DNA of 64,000 bases. Source: Dermanyssus gallinae (taxonomy: Eukaryota > Arthropoda > Arachnida > Mesostigmata > Dermanyssidae). A program made the translations under genes and the position numbers. The DNA is taken from NCBI GenBank assembly GCA_003439945.1, contig QVRM01001757.1, forward strand, positions 377,001 to 441,000, in the 5' to 3' direction. Of this stretch, positions 21,060 through 32,659 are shown one piece after another (position 1 is the first letter of the stretch; each line of letters begins with the position of its first letter). Below the pieces are notes generated by a model. That model was not told the origin of the DNA. It did no database searches and was given only the letters and a program-made list of their open reading frames with translations.

Positions 21060-22084
21060 AACTCAGTCGTCTGTCGCGGTCTCCGGTGCGTGCTACCCCT
21101 CAGCTGCCACCCACAGCGAACCTTCTATGACAGGCGAGGATTGTGTTGCGGGGGTGATAGCGGCGCTATGACAACGAGAAACGGGCAGAGGAGAAACTTT
21201 GGCAGCGCTGCCGCAAACTTCTATCTCTTGCCAGCTGAGAACTGCCGCAGGGATTATTTATAAGATTATTACGATTGTTGTTGTTGTTGTGTTTGGTAGT
21301 AGAAAAGTTTGTTTATTGTCTCGAAATTCAAATTGCCGAGTATGAACAGAACAGAGAGCTAGACACAACAGCCGAGCTGTGCTGACGTTGAGCAGCCAAG
21401 AGAGAGAAATCGATTTCGCTAGTTACATTGCATTCATCGTATTGTACCGAATATTGTTTACAAACAACAGCACACCGCGTGATTGGTTCCAGCGTTCGAC
21501 GTTAGCGACCTAGCAAACACCACCGGCTTGGCGACGTGCGAGAGACGTTCATCACAATTTACGTTCATTGGTCTAAATAAAACGATTGCCCTGCCTTTAA
21601 GCAGTCAAGTCAAGTACTCGGTGCCTGATGTATTACGAAGTGGGGCGAAGTTGAGGTAAAAATGATTTGACAAAAGTTGGACTGTGGTCCTTCTGTCGCT
21701 GTTGTTGTTGTCGTTGCTGTTGCTGTTCTTGTTGGCGTTGTTGTTATTGTTGGCGTTGTTGTTATTGTTGCTGTTAATATTGGCCCTCGCCTGCCGGCGG
21801 CGTTCTTTATACGCACCGCCGTAAACGCTGCTGTGTGTGGCTTATCGATGCCGGCGGTAACGCAGTGAAGCCGATCAAAACCGGCTTAGTTGACAACTGT
21901 GTTAGTTTATCGTTAGGTTGTCGGCAGATTTCGTCGGTTAGGTGCACGATCGACAAGCATAGGCAATTAGCGGCCGTAATCGATTCTGCGGTTGTTATCG
22001 AGTGAGTGCGTGCTATTGTTGTGGTTGTAATTGTTAGTGAGTGTAACATCTTGACGTGGTGTGGCGTGACTTCGACATTTGCCA
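21060..22084 (+). other. 5' flank or 5' UTR of the zinc-finger gene
   Basis: No coding sequence recognised. A GTT/GTC triplet tract lies at about 21,698-21,780. The sequence around the start is GCCAATGG, with no strong upstream ATG in frame. I cannot locate a TSS or TATA box with confidence. Confidence 0.3.
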
Positions 22085-22244
22085 ATGGCTTCAGTATCAT
22101 CATCATCATCATCGCCTCCACCACCCTCACAACGCCAACCACAACCTCATTCGTCGTCGTCGTCGCCTTCTCCAGCGGCCTCATCGGATGAAGGCAAGCT
22201 ATCTTCAACCACAGCTACAACACCTCACTGCGCCCAAAAGAGGG
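22085..22244 (+). CDS. Zinc-finger protein, first coding exon
   Basis: ATG at 22085 opens a Ser/Pro-rich frame (MASVSSSSSSPPPPSQRQ), ending SSTTATTPHCAQKR with one spare base before GTCAGT at 22245. That phase-1 end joins exactly to the phase of the zinc-finger exon at 24405, creating a Glu codon. An upstream in-frame TTG is not needed. The region is probably a low-complexity N-terminal segment of a transcription factor. A SINE starts at 22251, right after the donor. Confidence 0.6.
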
Positions 22245-22250
22245 GTCAGT

Positions 22251-22432
22251 TGTCGAGCCCGGTAGCGTAGTGGATTAAGTCTCCGCCTCGCAACCGGAGG
22301 AGGAGACACATAAGTGCGCGGGTTCGAGAGCCCACCGTTACACCGATTTGTATTTATGGGGGTCGTCCGTCTATGAAGCAATGTGAAGACAGTCCGTAAA
22401 TCTTGGCTGAGGGTCAGCCCGAAAACTGTACA
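22251..22432 (+). mobile_element. tRNA-derived SINE, family 1, copy 3 (behind a splice donor)
   Basis: Starts TGTCGAGCCCGGTAGCG, has box A TAGCGTAGTGG and box B GGTTCGAG, and ends AGGGTCAGCCC. It begins 6 nt after the GT of the splice donor of the zinc-finger exon at 22085-22244, so intron sequence beyond position +6 is SINE. I see no clear target duplication. Confidence 0.82.
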
Positions 22433-22551
22433 TTAAAGTATTCAGCTATCGAGACGATACAGCGTTTGCGCGGTTAATTATTATTATTATTATTTATTCA
22501 ATTGTTCAGTATTTCCCTACAATTGTGGAACCCAAACGTGTACCCGCGTAA

Positions 22552-22745
22552 GCTCACCTCCCCTCCTCAATCCATAGACCCGATGATAGCGGCGGCGTTT
22601 CCCCTACACACTGCGAGCGAGAGTTGCTGACGCAGAAACTCGCTCTCGCGCTGGTCACCCGTGTTAGCACTAATTTTGACACCTAGGTCTTTGAGGAGGA
22701 TACTTGTGCTCTTGCTGATCGGGCCCATCGTTTCCATGGCGACGG
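22552..22745 (-). pseudogene. C-terminal fragment of a reverse-transcriptase-like retroelement
   Basis: The minus strand reads METMGPISKSTSILLKDLG, then TGDQRESEFLRQQLSLAV and RGNAAAIIGSM, the C-terminal signature of a widespread invertebrate RT-bearing element family. The same family, I believe, supplies the YLDDG and LEPVG fragments on either side of the BEL element. It lies in the intron of the zinc-finger gene and is bounded on both sides by TTATTATTATT-type microsatellites. Confidence 0.6.
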
Positions 22746-22983
22746 GTTATTATTATTATTATTATTATTATTTTTATTATATGTGCAGTTAGTACAAGAT
22801 TGTAAGGTGTGAATCTCTTTGGGGAACAAGTAGAGCAACCTGTCTCGCTTACTGATGGGTGGGAGACCAGAGTCTCCCATGCAAAAGGTAGTATGCATGT
22901 GTCTCCCGCGCGAATGTGTCTCGTTATTTTTCTCTCGGCATATTTGCTTCGGCATATTCACGGTTCACCATCACACATGTTAC

Positions 22984-23036
22984 ACTGGCTGCCCTAGCTC
23001 GACGGAGCTGTCATGCGTCGAGCTAGGACAGCCAGT
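22984..23036. repeat. 20-bp inverted repeat, 19/20
   Basis: The left arm is ACTGGCTGCCCTAGCTCGAC (22984-23003) and the right arm at 23017-23036 is its reverse complement with one mismatch; the loop is 13 nt. It lies within the zinc-finger gene intron and could be the tip of a palindromic transposon relic. Confidence 0.75.
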
Positions 23037-24404
23037 CCTAGCTCGAAGCCTACGTAAAGTGATAGATACCGTCGCGTCCCACGCTAAACATTGCCTACGT
23101 ACTAACATAGTAAGGCAGTTACAATGGGCGTTTGGGCATATATGACTCCATCCGGTAGCTTTGCTGCCCCACTTTGGTTTTGTTGTTCTTAAATTCTGGT
23201 TCTGACCGCGCAGCTTCCAGTCAACTAGTGCGAAGAAGTTAAGCGCGACTTTTTTGGCACATCTTTGGCGGCGCTGCTGCATGCATATTTTTTTGCCAGT
23301 TAATATATAGATGTATATTTATTTGATCAAAATTGTAGTAATGAATATCACTATTCCTACGGGATCTCAGGAAACCCTTCGTGCATGCATATTATCTATT
23401 CGCCGCCACCGACTCGTTGAAGGTGCCGTCCTATTTCACCAGCTGTTTTTTGCTGACTTTTTGTCTTTCTCTGGGCTTCCCCTATAAAGTACTCGGACTA
23501 AAGCTGAATTCGCTGTAGATTTTTTTACACCACTACAGTTTTCATTTTGCTGCCATCTAAGGGCATATCTTTTATTCACATAATCTAGGGTGGGAACTTT
23601 GCAAACACCCACTGTACACGTCGAGCCCTGTAACTTAAAATAATCAAGTTGCTGTAAAACTTTTAAGGTGCGAAGGATACGCGCCTTTCAAGGGGGCAAA
23701 CAACATGTAGAGTATAATGCTCGATTTAGGAAGGAAGACCGCTACACTGTATCAGATCGTGAAGCTGTTTATTTGGTGGCAAGAGGTGATCAAAGACTGA
23801 AGGGGATGTTATGATCATTTATTTATGTTTACTTGTTTAGTTAGCATTAATTCAATTCATTCTGTATCCGCATTGCGCCCTTTCCTCTATTTGTGTTTGT
23901 TACAAAACTTTATTTACGCGGTACGCAAAAACGAAAACATACTCTGTTATAAAATCAATTTATATACTAGAACTGTATGCATGAGTTCTCTTACAAACGA
24001 AATTCTTGTTCTATGTATTGTATATAGTCTACATCGGGCATGTGGACACAACAAGCAAGTGCAATGCGAGTGCAATGTCAGTACATTCGTTAGAAAGTCG
24101 GGTTGGAAAACGGAAAGGGGGAACGTACTGATTCGATATGTCGTTCTACGATGCGGTCCACGAGTCCACTTGCATTAATCTACACGAGTGTATTTTTTCG
24201 GGTGGTAACACTCGCCTCAGTGTGATTGATTGTCTGACACCACTGAATGACTATATCGTGATGTTTATGCGAGCGAGCGAGCGAGTACAGGAATAGCGAA
24301 GTCGAGCGCAGGCGACTTCACTTAGGGTCGTAGGGACTTCATAGGGTCGCACAACGCCAAGCACTGAGTTGACGAGTTGTGTTGTTGCTTTGTCGGACTT
24401 TCAG
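23037..24404. other. Zinc-finger gene intron, remaining part
   Basis: No additional exon recognised. A + frame at 23,825-24,178 of 117 codons has no motif, no supportable splice sites and an AT-rich composition, so it is treated as chance. Confidence 0.4.
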
Positions 24405-24659
24405 AGAGAAAGGCTGCCGCCTCACCAGCTCCCTCCGATGATGACGATGATGATGGTAAATGTCGGCCGGATGACGACGGATCCCCCATGTTTGAGTCTC
24501 CGGCATCGAGTCAGGAAGATCTGTGCGAAGTTCCGGAGCTCGATCGACTCGAACTCGTTGGTTGCACGGCGTGCGGCGAAACGTTCGAATCGGACGACGA
24601 TCTCCTGCAGCATCACACCAAAGAACCTTCATGTTCCTCTTCGGAAGCCAGCTGCACTG
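24405..24659 (+). CDS. C2H2 zinc-finger protein, second coding exon
   Basis: The acceptor is GGACTTTCAG at 24395-24404 and the donor is CACTG|GTATGT, phase 1. It encodes ERKAAASPAPSDDDDDDGK, an acidic Ser-rich stretch, then a single C2H2 finger: CTACGETFESDDDLLQHHTK with Cys-x2-Cys and His-His spacing. Further exons are expected downstream, beyond what I can place. An acidic leader plus one N-terminal finger is reminiscent of multi-finger regulators such as the ZNF423/521 (Oaz) group, but this is only a resemblance; no symbol is given. Confidence 0.65.
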
Positions 24660-24723
24660 GTATGTCATTTAAAGCGGAACGCAACAATCTTATTGTTGTA
24701 CTCTGCCTGGTGATTATTATGAC

Positions 24724-24761
<38 letters not shown>

Positions 24762-24820
24762 GTTTATACGTGCCCAACAAGTTGGCAATCTGTCAATTTT
24801 CATTCAAAGTTTACATAATA

Positions 24821-24974
24821 TACGAGTGTTTGTACAAATCAAAAGTGTGTACGCGATAAAGCAATAAAATTGAGTATAAGTAGCACAACAGAAGTTTACG
24901 AGTGTATGCATAAATCAAAAGTATCTACGCTATAAAGCAACAAAATTGAGTATAAGTAACACAATACAAGTTTA
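24821..24974. repeat. Tandem duplication of a ~77-bp unit
   Basis: Two adjacent copies share ACGAGTGT, AATCAAAAGT, TAAAGCAA and AAATTGAGTATAAGTA in the same order, followed by a partial third copy (CTAATACAAGTTTAA) to about 25,005. It lies just downstream of the zinc-finger exon. No coding potential. Confidence 0.8.
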
Positions 24975-25539
24975 AAACGTTATAACTAACCTAATACAAG
25001 TTTAATACCTATATAGTAAATTAAACTTAAAACAATTCACCCGGAGTCACTTGTTTTTTTCGTTCTTCAGCAGTAAGACTATATATATATATATATATAT
25101 ATATACTAAGATGTTGCTGCGTTTTCCTCTGTGCCGTATTACCGCGCTGGTTGTATAGCCGATGCCGATCTAGTCGGACTTGGATAACGTGACAAATGAC
25201 AGCGGAATCATCATTGGCGAAGCGAAGGACACCGTCGGTAGCTCCGTTCAAACAAAAGCACCTTCTTCTCCCGGGTATGTATGCAGCACAGCCGCCATAG
25301 CTTTTTTTTTTTAGAGCAAATTACGCCTAACCTAGCATCGGCTTTCGTTTGTCTGTTTCTCATGCTCAGTAACCGAGCAAAATGTACAACAGCGGCGTAT
25401 CACTACTTGATCTTCGGTCGGTAATGGAACTAAATAAATAATGAAAATGATCGGAATGGGCAACAATCACTGAAGATTCTCACGATTTCGAAGTGTATTG
25501 CGAGTGAATTTCGAAACACGCCGATAATGACCTATTCCC

Positions 25540-25800
25540 CGATTGTGCTCTCTTGTCTGTCTAATGTGGTTTCTGGTTTCGATCGACATGCGCGATCGAA
25601 CGTCTTCCTTCCTATTCGGCAGTGGTCACGCGACCCCGCGCGAAGTATCCGGCAAGCCGACGAAACGACTTCACGACGGGGCGGTAAGCGGTTCGGGAAC
25701 AAGTCGTACTGGCGATGACGGTGGTGCCGAATCTTCCCCCATACACCTGGCAGACCCAGGCACCCAGTGCAGGCAAGATGCCTAAACGAGGTCACGTGTG
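25540..25800. other. GC-rich island of unknown nature
   Basis: About 260 nt at clearly higher GC than its surroundings, open on both strands (about 80 codons each way). Neither translation matches a family I recognise and neither has convincing splice or start context. It could be an exon of the zinc-finger gene or a repeat fragment. Confidence 0.2.
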
Positions 25801-27203
25801 CACAACACGCATGTATGCGACGCCTACAACGAAGCTTCTATCTCAGACATGATTGGATAAGAGCTGTGATTCTTTGCGAGTAAGACGTGTCTCAACCTCA
25901 ATGCTAATCGGCGTAAAGCGCTCCTTAATGACCGGGCTACCTTGTAGTTAAGAAGGAATCGCACTTGTTATATTCCTCGTACGGATTGGCATTATGTCGG
26001 CATACGGATTGGCGTTATGTCGGCACATGATTCCAGATATGTAAGCCGCTTGACTAACATTCCCTACTTCTTATTATCGCGGCGTTGACTAACCCAGCTT
26101 AAGCACTGTAAGCGCGCGATTTCATTCCTATGAAAACAGTGAAACAGTGGCTGCCTCAATCGCTGCATCTGTAGATTTGTCGGCATTCGCTGGCAAGACG
26201 TTCTGGTGTAATATACGTAATGCGTGGCGTTACGTTAAGATGCACGATGAATATTATTATATGTTTATTATCCGTATAACTACCTGCAGCAGCTTGCAGA
26301 CCAACATGCTGTAACAGGCTGACGACAGAGATTTAGTCGGTCGGTACCTGAATGCAGTTTGAGCTGTTCAGCATGTGTTCATTCCTCTAAAGACAAAGTG
26401 AGACGAATGGTACATAGTACTTTATATAGTATATATATATGGTTCTTGGCAGAATGACTTATGAATGTTGGAGTGAAGAAAAGAAATATTTCCGTGCTGG
26501 ACCTAGAGCGCAGGCGGATTATTATTGCGTGTCCACAACATTCAGGTGTCTGTCCCATACTCAAGATTATTTCCTATTAGTTAATGTAAGAATACACTTC
26601 AGTCCGATAAATACTAAATATTTTCTATTAAAGAAGAAAAGTATTTTGTAATAAAAACAACTCCGATAAATACTGGATATTTTGTATTTTTTGCCCAGAA
26701 GGCACCCTTTTTAATTTCAAAATCTGCCGCGTTTTTTTTGTACCGCATCCTGTTTTCGCCAATAGCACAGCAGTATTAACCAGCTAATACTAATCTTACG
26801 TTTGAGGTCGAGAGCAAGAATTTTGCAGCTGTTACTTACTTTATATTTACAGGAAATACGTTAGGCTCTACTCGTTACCCTCGATTGGTGCTTATTGTTA
26901 ACTACCTGGCAAGATTGTTCTGTGGTTGCTTCTTGTTTTTCAGCCAAACAGTGTGATAGTTACGCCTAAGATATATATACGCCTAATATACGTGCTCGCC
27001 GTCGTTTTAAACTGTGACGTTCGTCACTTGATTCAGTAACAGACGCATCTACATGCTAAAGTCGCTCGGAGCAAAATTGCAGTCATCGCAGTCGACCTTC
27101 GTCGCTCTTTGATCAAATGTTTATCGATGGAATATTGTCAAACTTTACGGTAATGCATATTGTGACAGACTCGCTGCGATACGTGTACCCGCACGTTATA
27201 TTG

Positions 27204-27252
<49 letters not shown>

Positions 27253-28563
27253 TATGAGCTTAGCTTTGTTTACATTTGACCACGTTGACGTATTTGTTAT
27301 TTACACACATATACATTAGCATTTTGCATGTGTATATGTTATAGACACATATAGGCGGTCTAAGCCTATCTCAACATAATTTTTTTTCGCTTTTTTTGCA
27401 AGGAGGGCAAAATCGATCGAAACAGGTGTATCATATATGTGTACGCCAGCGGCCACACTTGGTAACGCCAATCGAACCTGGGGCTGATGGCAGTGGGCCA
27501 GCTAGCTGAACACACACTGTTGTTATGAAATTATCAAGTTTATTGATGCGATTGGTCGTGAGTCTTTTGTTAGGGGTCGACGCTGAGCTGATGTATTCAA
27601 CAAATGTTAAATAAAATCTTCACTTAGGAGTCACTCTGTCCCGTATTTGCAAAATCAGTAAAACGATAGACGAAATTTGCCACATTGAAGCTACTTCAAA
27701 CAATGCATTGTAATATCTGTTTGTAATATAAGGTATTATAGTGCATTGTTTACTGCCTTCCAATTGCTCTTTATTACAATGCATGCTTTATGCCTTACCA
27801 ATGGTGTATCTGTTTATGAAATCGATTGCCATTCACACTTCGTTAGTATCAATTCGTTAGTATTCTGCATCTCAGGGTACTGAGAAGATACTGAAACGCC
27901 TATGATGATGCCGCGACCTTAGTCAACGCTTGTGAGCACTGCTTTACAAGTATCAGATTTAGCTATCGATTCTGTTTAAAAGGAACATAAATTGCTTAAA
28001 GAAAGTCAACTAGCAAGAAAAGCCACCTGTAACTTTCATATGGCTAACAAACGTTCATACGTCTATAGTGCTCTAATTTTCACTGTTTTTTAGGCACCTC
28101 TCTCTTTTGTGAATGCCAGCAGAAGCAATGGTGTTTGTACATAAGTACCAATTCAATAATCGTGCTCGCTGCAGCAAGTTAAAAATAGGTATTTGACGTT
28201 GTCTTGCATATTGTATGTATTTTAATGTTCAGATTTTGGTCTGCATGTTGTAATGTAATGTAGTCGACACCGGTTATCATGGTGGAATAGCAAGAGGCGT
28301 TTGTTCCAGGTTTTGACTCTCATTTTTTTGTCGTCTAGGTGAGCTGAAAATACGTCATTTTCAAGTTGTCGATATCTTGCCAGGAGCCAAAAGCTTATAT
28401 GGTTCTCACACGTTTGTTCGTCATCCAGACCAAAATATTTTAGGCAGTTACTTTTTGGAGAATAAACCGGTCATAGGCCACCTGTGTGCCCTCATATTTG
28501 AATATACGCCTTATCAAATACACGATGCCTTTTATGTCGATTGCGGAATTCTCATCTGTGCTT
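25800..28563. other. No gene recognised
   Basis: About 2.7 kb without a supportable coding region. Contents: a 23-bp direct repeat (ACGGATTGGCRTTATGTCGG) at about 25,980-26,027, a (TA)n array at 27,208-27,249, and a short tRNA-like stretch on the minus strand near 27,450-27,530 with GGTTCGATTGG. A frame at 28,377-28,572 is interrupted by a SINE and has no homology I can name. Confidence 0.4.
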
Positions 28564-28572
28564 ACGCTAGAT

Positions 28573-28755
28573 GTGTAAACTTTTGGGCTGACTCTCAGCC
28601 AAGATTTACCGTCTACGGGACTGCATTCCGCATTGCTTCATAAACGGACCCCCATAAATACAAATCGGTGCAACGGTGGGGCTCGAACCCACGCACCTAT
28701 GTGTGTCCTCCGGTTGCGAGGCGCAGACGCATGCCACCACGCCATCGGGCTCGAC
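28573..28755 (-). mobile_element. tRNA-derived SINE, family 1, copy 4 (with short TSD)
   Basis: Reverse-strand copy from TCGA at 28,754 down to TTTTGGGCTGACTCTCAGCC. Box B reads GGGTTCGAGCCCC on the minus strand. A 9-bp direct repeat, ACGCTAGAT, flanks it at 28564-28572 and 28756-28764. Confidence 0.82.
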
Positions 28756-28764
28756 ACGCTAGAT

Positions 28765-29600
28765 ACCGTCTGTATACCGCCTGACATCCCAAAGCCAGGG
28801 ATTGACAACACAAAGTTGGCCAACCAAGGCTACTAATAGTCGCACGTTATTTTTTCTGAGGTCTGCGGTCATCCCGATAATTTGTTTACAAGAATAGGGG
28901 AATAGGAGAATAGGGGGATACAACCCACTAAAAACCAGTCATGTCCCAATCTCCGAAACCGATCGGAAACTGCATAAGCATAACTTCAAACGGTCGAAGG
29001 GGGATGGAAGCACTATGAATGTCTGACTGTTTGTTAGTCACAGGGAAACTAAAGGTTGCTCTAGCTGTTTTTAAGCAAATGCCTGTCTTTACTGAAAATG
29101 CGAGTTGAGTAAACCAACTAAATGCGATACAAGTAGGCACACATGCGATACAGTGAAAGTACAGTTCCTACCCAACGAGTGAGTCTTATGTATTCAGATT
29201 CTGAGCTTGTAAAAACCGAGTTAGGGAATCATCTCTAGCCCGTGAGGATAAAAGACCAACTCAGAAAAAAATAGATATCTTGGGTGCCGCCCAACTATAT
29301 GTAGTAACCCAAACGCATTGTGGCTATTGGGGCACTCTGAAGACGGAGACTTAACAATAAAAGTAAATAAATCCATAGAAGAAGCGGTAAAAACGATTGT
29401 GCGCCGACTGTGCGGCTTAGAACCAGAACCCATGAAGCATACGTAGTGTAAGGCTATGCGCCCGGCTATCGCTTAGAACAGAGTCAACGAGGCAAACTAA
29501 TAATTTCACAAAATATCTGAGCGGATAATTGGGGTGTCGTTTCCTTAGATCGTTAGAACCTTCTCTTTTCGAATGGTATTATGCCTATTGTCCTAAGTAA
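28765..29600. other. No gene recognised
   Basis: Two minus-strand open frames of 70 codons (28,928-29,140 and 29,221-29,433) have no recognisable motif and no splice support. The rest is unique-looking, moderately AT-rich DNA. Confidence 0.35.
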
Positions 29601-29749
29601 GACCAAATCTTTACAATCACCCAGCGCCGTGCTGCATATCAAAAGCCTATGCCGCACCGGTTCCCGTTTTATGCTAGTTTCCCATAGTGGAGTTCCTGGG
29701 GATTAATGCTAGTTTCACTCGCTTAACACAACCCAATGTACGTGATATG

Positions 29750-29965
29750 ATTGTTACCGTTGCAGTTTTTCTCCACCTACATTATGCTCCAGAATAAAGC
29801 TACTGCGCTCGTAATCGTGTGAACATTTTAGTGCAGCTTGTGCAATCTGCGTGGTGATTGATCTCTTGTAGGCATTCAGCATATTCGCAGGCGCGGCAAA
29901 CGATGTCTAGGTTGTCGGCAAATAGCAGTGATGGGATTTTGATATTTATTCCCTTAACTAGATTT
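29750..29965 (-). pseudogene. Short reverse-transcriptase fragment (motif C region)
   Basis: The minus strand reads GINIKIPSLLFADNLDIVCR, followed by ACEYAECLQEINHHA, matching the region around the catalytic YADD/FADD box of non-LTR retrotransposons; the second Asp is Asn here. 5' and 3' parts are not recognisable. Confidence 0.5.
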
Positions 29966-30081
29966 CGCTACTGGATATGGCACCCATAATCGTAGTTAGG
30001 TTGTTGTATTTCCAGTTTGTTAGTGTACGTATATAAACAAACAGTTACAGCGACAATGGGCATTTTCCTTGTAGGCCCTTT

Positions 30082-30118
<37 letters not shown>

Positions 30119-31100
30119 TTTACAGTTTTCGGAGACAATGGCTTACTCCAAGGGACTAACATAACAAAGTTATATAAATAAACCTTAAATTGTTGACGTC
30201 AACAATTGTGTCCTAAAATAACTCAGCATGGAGTCGTGAGTGAAATGGATCATCAAGGTCCGGTGCCGACCAATTAATTTATTAGCCCTCAACACTGCCT
30301 CCAAGCTCCACCGTTGTATGTCCTGCGAGAGCTTAGTAATGGACCAGGATTTGCTAGCTCCTCGATAGTAAAGGGACGAAACTTCAAAGGTTCCCGTTTC
30401 ATGGGTAGCCTCCAGAAATGTGCGGACGAAGTACAGGCTAATAAATAGCAGCAGCGAGTAGGCCTGGTTGTCTTATTTCTATTAACTAACTCTGGCCAAG
30501 TGTGCGGCGCAGACAAAAAGCAAGGCATCATTTATTGCCTCCCCACAATAAAGACACAACAGCACGCGCTAGAATGTTGCCATTTTCTCGTTTGGCTTGT
30601 TTATTTTTGTCTCTAAATGAGTACTACAAGTTAGTCAACTGTATGTAGTCAGCCTTTGCTGACTCGGCAGGGTGTCAGGGCGCAGTATAAAGGCCCGTCG
30701 GTCTTTCCTCGCTACTAATTAGGAACGCAAGGCTAAACACATAAGCACAACGTTACCGTTGGTAGTTGGACAAAGTGCAATTGCTTTAAGTATTGATCGT
30801 TGACAGCTTAATTATGCTGGTATTTCGATTTTGTGATGCCGTACAGTTAACCACTATTGTGTAGCCCTCTCTTTCTCCCTCCATATATATATATATATAT
30901 ATATATATGTTCATGGTAGAGTGGACATCCCTTACTTATGTAAATATAATGAAGGTGTCGTTATTAACAATTTACAAACGTTGAACGTGTACTACTCTAT
31001 GAAAGTTGAAAGTCTGTTTACACTAGCTGTGCTCGTATTGGACCACGTAGGGGTGGTACCGGAAAGCAACATAGTACTAAAATGATGAATACACCGATGC
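29966..31100. other. No gene recognised; one TATA-containing site
   Basis: (TA)n at 30,083-30,113 and 30,882-30,908. An 80-codon minus-strand frame at 30,289-30,531 has no recognised domain. GCGCAGTATAAAGGCCCG at about 30,680 has TATA-box form, but no downstream gene is apparent; it may be a retroelement promoter relic. Confidence 0.3.
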
Positions 31101-31109
31101 GCAACCAAA

Positions 31110-31647
31110 TAGCGCTGCACAGAAGAGGAGCACTGTAAGCAAAGACCACTTGTGTCTTACATGTGGACCTCTTAATGCACTAAACAGATACAAAGAGCAA
31201 AGTGACAAAGTTCGTATTGCCTAAGTAACAAACAAGTGGCTATACGAATGTGTATATATATATATACATTGACTAAATACTATATATATATATATATATA
31301 TATATACACAAGCATCGATCAAGTACTAACGACAAAGATATATACACATACAAACCTTGATTAGGTACTAATGACAAAGGTTAAGCTTTCATTCCCAATA
31401 TATTGATGTGCCATGTTCTGTAGCCGTTCACAGGCCGTCAATACTTAACTTAATACGGGTCGTATTAAGAAGGTAAATATTGTTAAAATATTAAATATAT
31501 AGATATGGTAAATGAGTAGCGCCACAGAAAAGGAGCGCTGTAAGTAAAGACCATTTGTGACTACTATGTGGTCCTCGCTGTGCATTAAATAAGCACGAAG
31601 AACATATGTCAAAGTTCGTATAGCTTCAGTAAGCGGTTACATGTATG

Positions 31648-31729
<82 letters not shown>

Positions 31730-31860
31730 TGTGTTTGTGTTGACCAAGCACTAGTGACATATAAAAGCATTGACTAGGCACTAACGACAAAGATTAAACT
31801 TTCCTTCTAGCACATCGTTCTGCCATGTTTTGCGCTCCTCAATAGGCATAGGCAAAACTT
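31110..31860. repeat. Diverged tandem duplication of ~400 bp
   Basis: Copy 1 (about 31,110-31,450) and copy 2 (about 31,515-31,860) share, in order, an AGGAGC.CTGTAAG.AAAGACCA block, a CAAAGTTCGTAT block, a (TA)n array, two GACTAGGCACTAACGACAAAG-like lines and a TGCCATGTT...ACTTAACTT end. Copy 2 runs up to the stop codon of the SGNH-like gene (TAA at 31859-31861 on the minus strand). Confidence 0.7.
31651..31727. repeat. (TA)n array, 77 nt
   Basis: Uninterrupted TA dinucleotides inside the second copy of the 31-kb tandem duplication; copy 1 has shorter arrays at the equivalent place. Confidence 0.95.
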
Positions 31861-32108
31861 AACTTGACAGAGAACAGACGCAACGTGTTTCGGTCGTTAC
31901 CGGGTTTACTATGGTGGTGATGCCGGCAGTGTATGGGGATGAGCGTTGATTAGCTGTATCCGTACGAATAAATGCTGCAGGCAGTTCTGTAGGTCCGTAA
32001 TACAGCGGCATTGTGGCCGCCGAGGAAAATTCGCCGTTCGGATAGTACGATCCGTAAAAGCTGCCCGTTAAGGAAGAGATGGATGGCGAAAACTGCGGAT
32101 AAAGTCCA
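31859..32108 (-). CDS. Tandem SGNH-like protein, terminal exon
   Basis: The acceptor is TTTGCTTTTCAG (minus, ending at 32109). The exon starts at 32108 and runs to TAA at 31861-31859, encoding a Ser/Tyr/Thr-rich tail that includes GLYPQFSPSISSLTGSFYGS. The phase-2 end of the main exon (AG) plus the first base T makes Ser, so the frames agree across an 879-nt intron that contains (TA)n arrays. The tail is of low complexity with no recognised domain. Expression is untested. Confidence 0.55.
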
Positions 32109-32621
32109 CTGAAAAGCAAACATATTAAAAAGCCATTTAATACTATAGACGGCGATCACAGATACACGCATGCACAGAAAGAAGCAGTTCACGTGTCGCG
32201 TCACTTTCACACAACTTGGTGCATGTCACTGTGACGTTCGTCTCATTGAGCACATCTTATCACGACATTCCCATTGAAACGCAAGGAGTTCAGTTCGCTG
32301 AGCCTTACTACGGCCGGGAGGGTGTCTAAGCATAATGGAATGCACTCGTTCGGAGTGTTCGCTAGTGTGGTTTACACTTCTATATTCTATCAGTCTGTCT
32401 TTTATCTTTTCAGCCCACTTTTAGCGGGCTCATGTCGGATATATTTGGGCTTCCGTCAGCAAAGAAAAGTAGTAAATAACAGAAAAATGGTAAAGCAAAC
32501 ATTCGACTTGACTACTACTACGACTACCACAGCGACTGCTTATCATAGTATATCTCCGTAGTATTATCAAACAAACTAATATATATATATATATATATAT
32601 ATATTAGTATTATCAAACAAA

Positions 32622-32659
<38 letters not shown>

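Noticed and set aside
24821..25005. CRISPR-like direct repeats
   Set aside because: Units are contiguous without spacers, and the genome is eukaryotic; this is a plain tandem duplication.
27440..27530. tRNA gene on the minus strand
   Set aside because: Has a box-B-like GGTTCGATTGG, but no cloverleaf can be drawn and there is no second copy in the window; too weak to list as a SINE.
28377..28572. Possible exon upstream of SINE copy 4
   Set aside because: The apparent acceptor is followed by an in-frame stop and the peptide has no recognisable family; the frame ends in the SINE.
30680..30700. TATA-box promoter
   Set aside because: GTATAAAGG has the right form, but no gene or LTR boundary can be placed around it.
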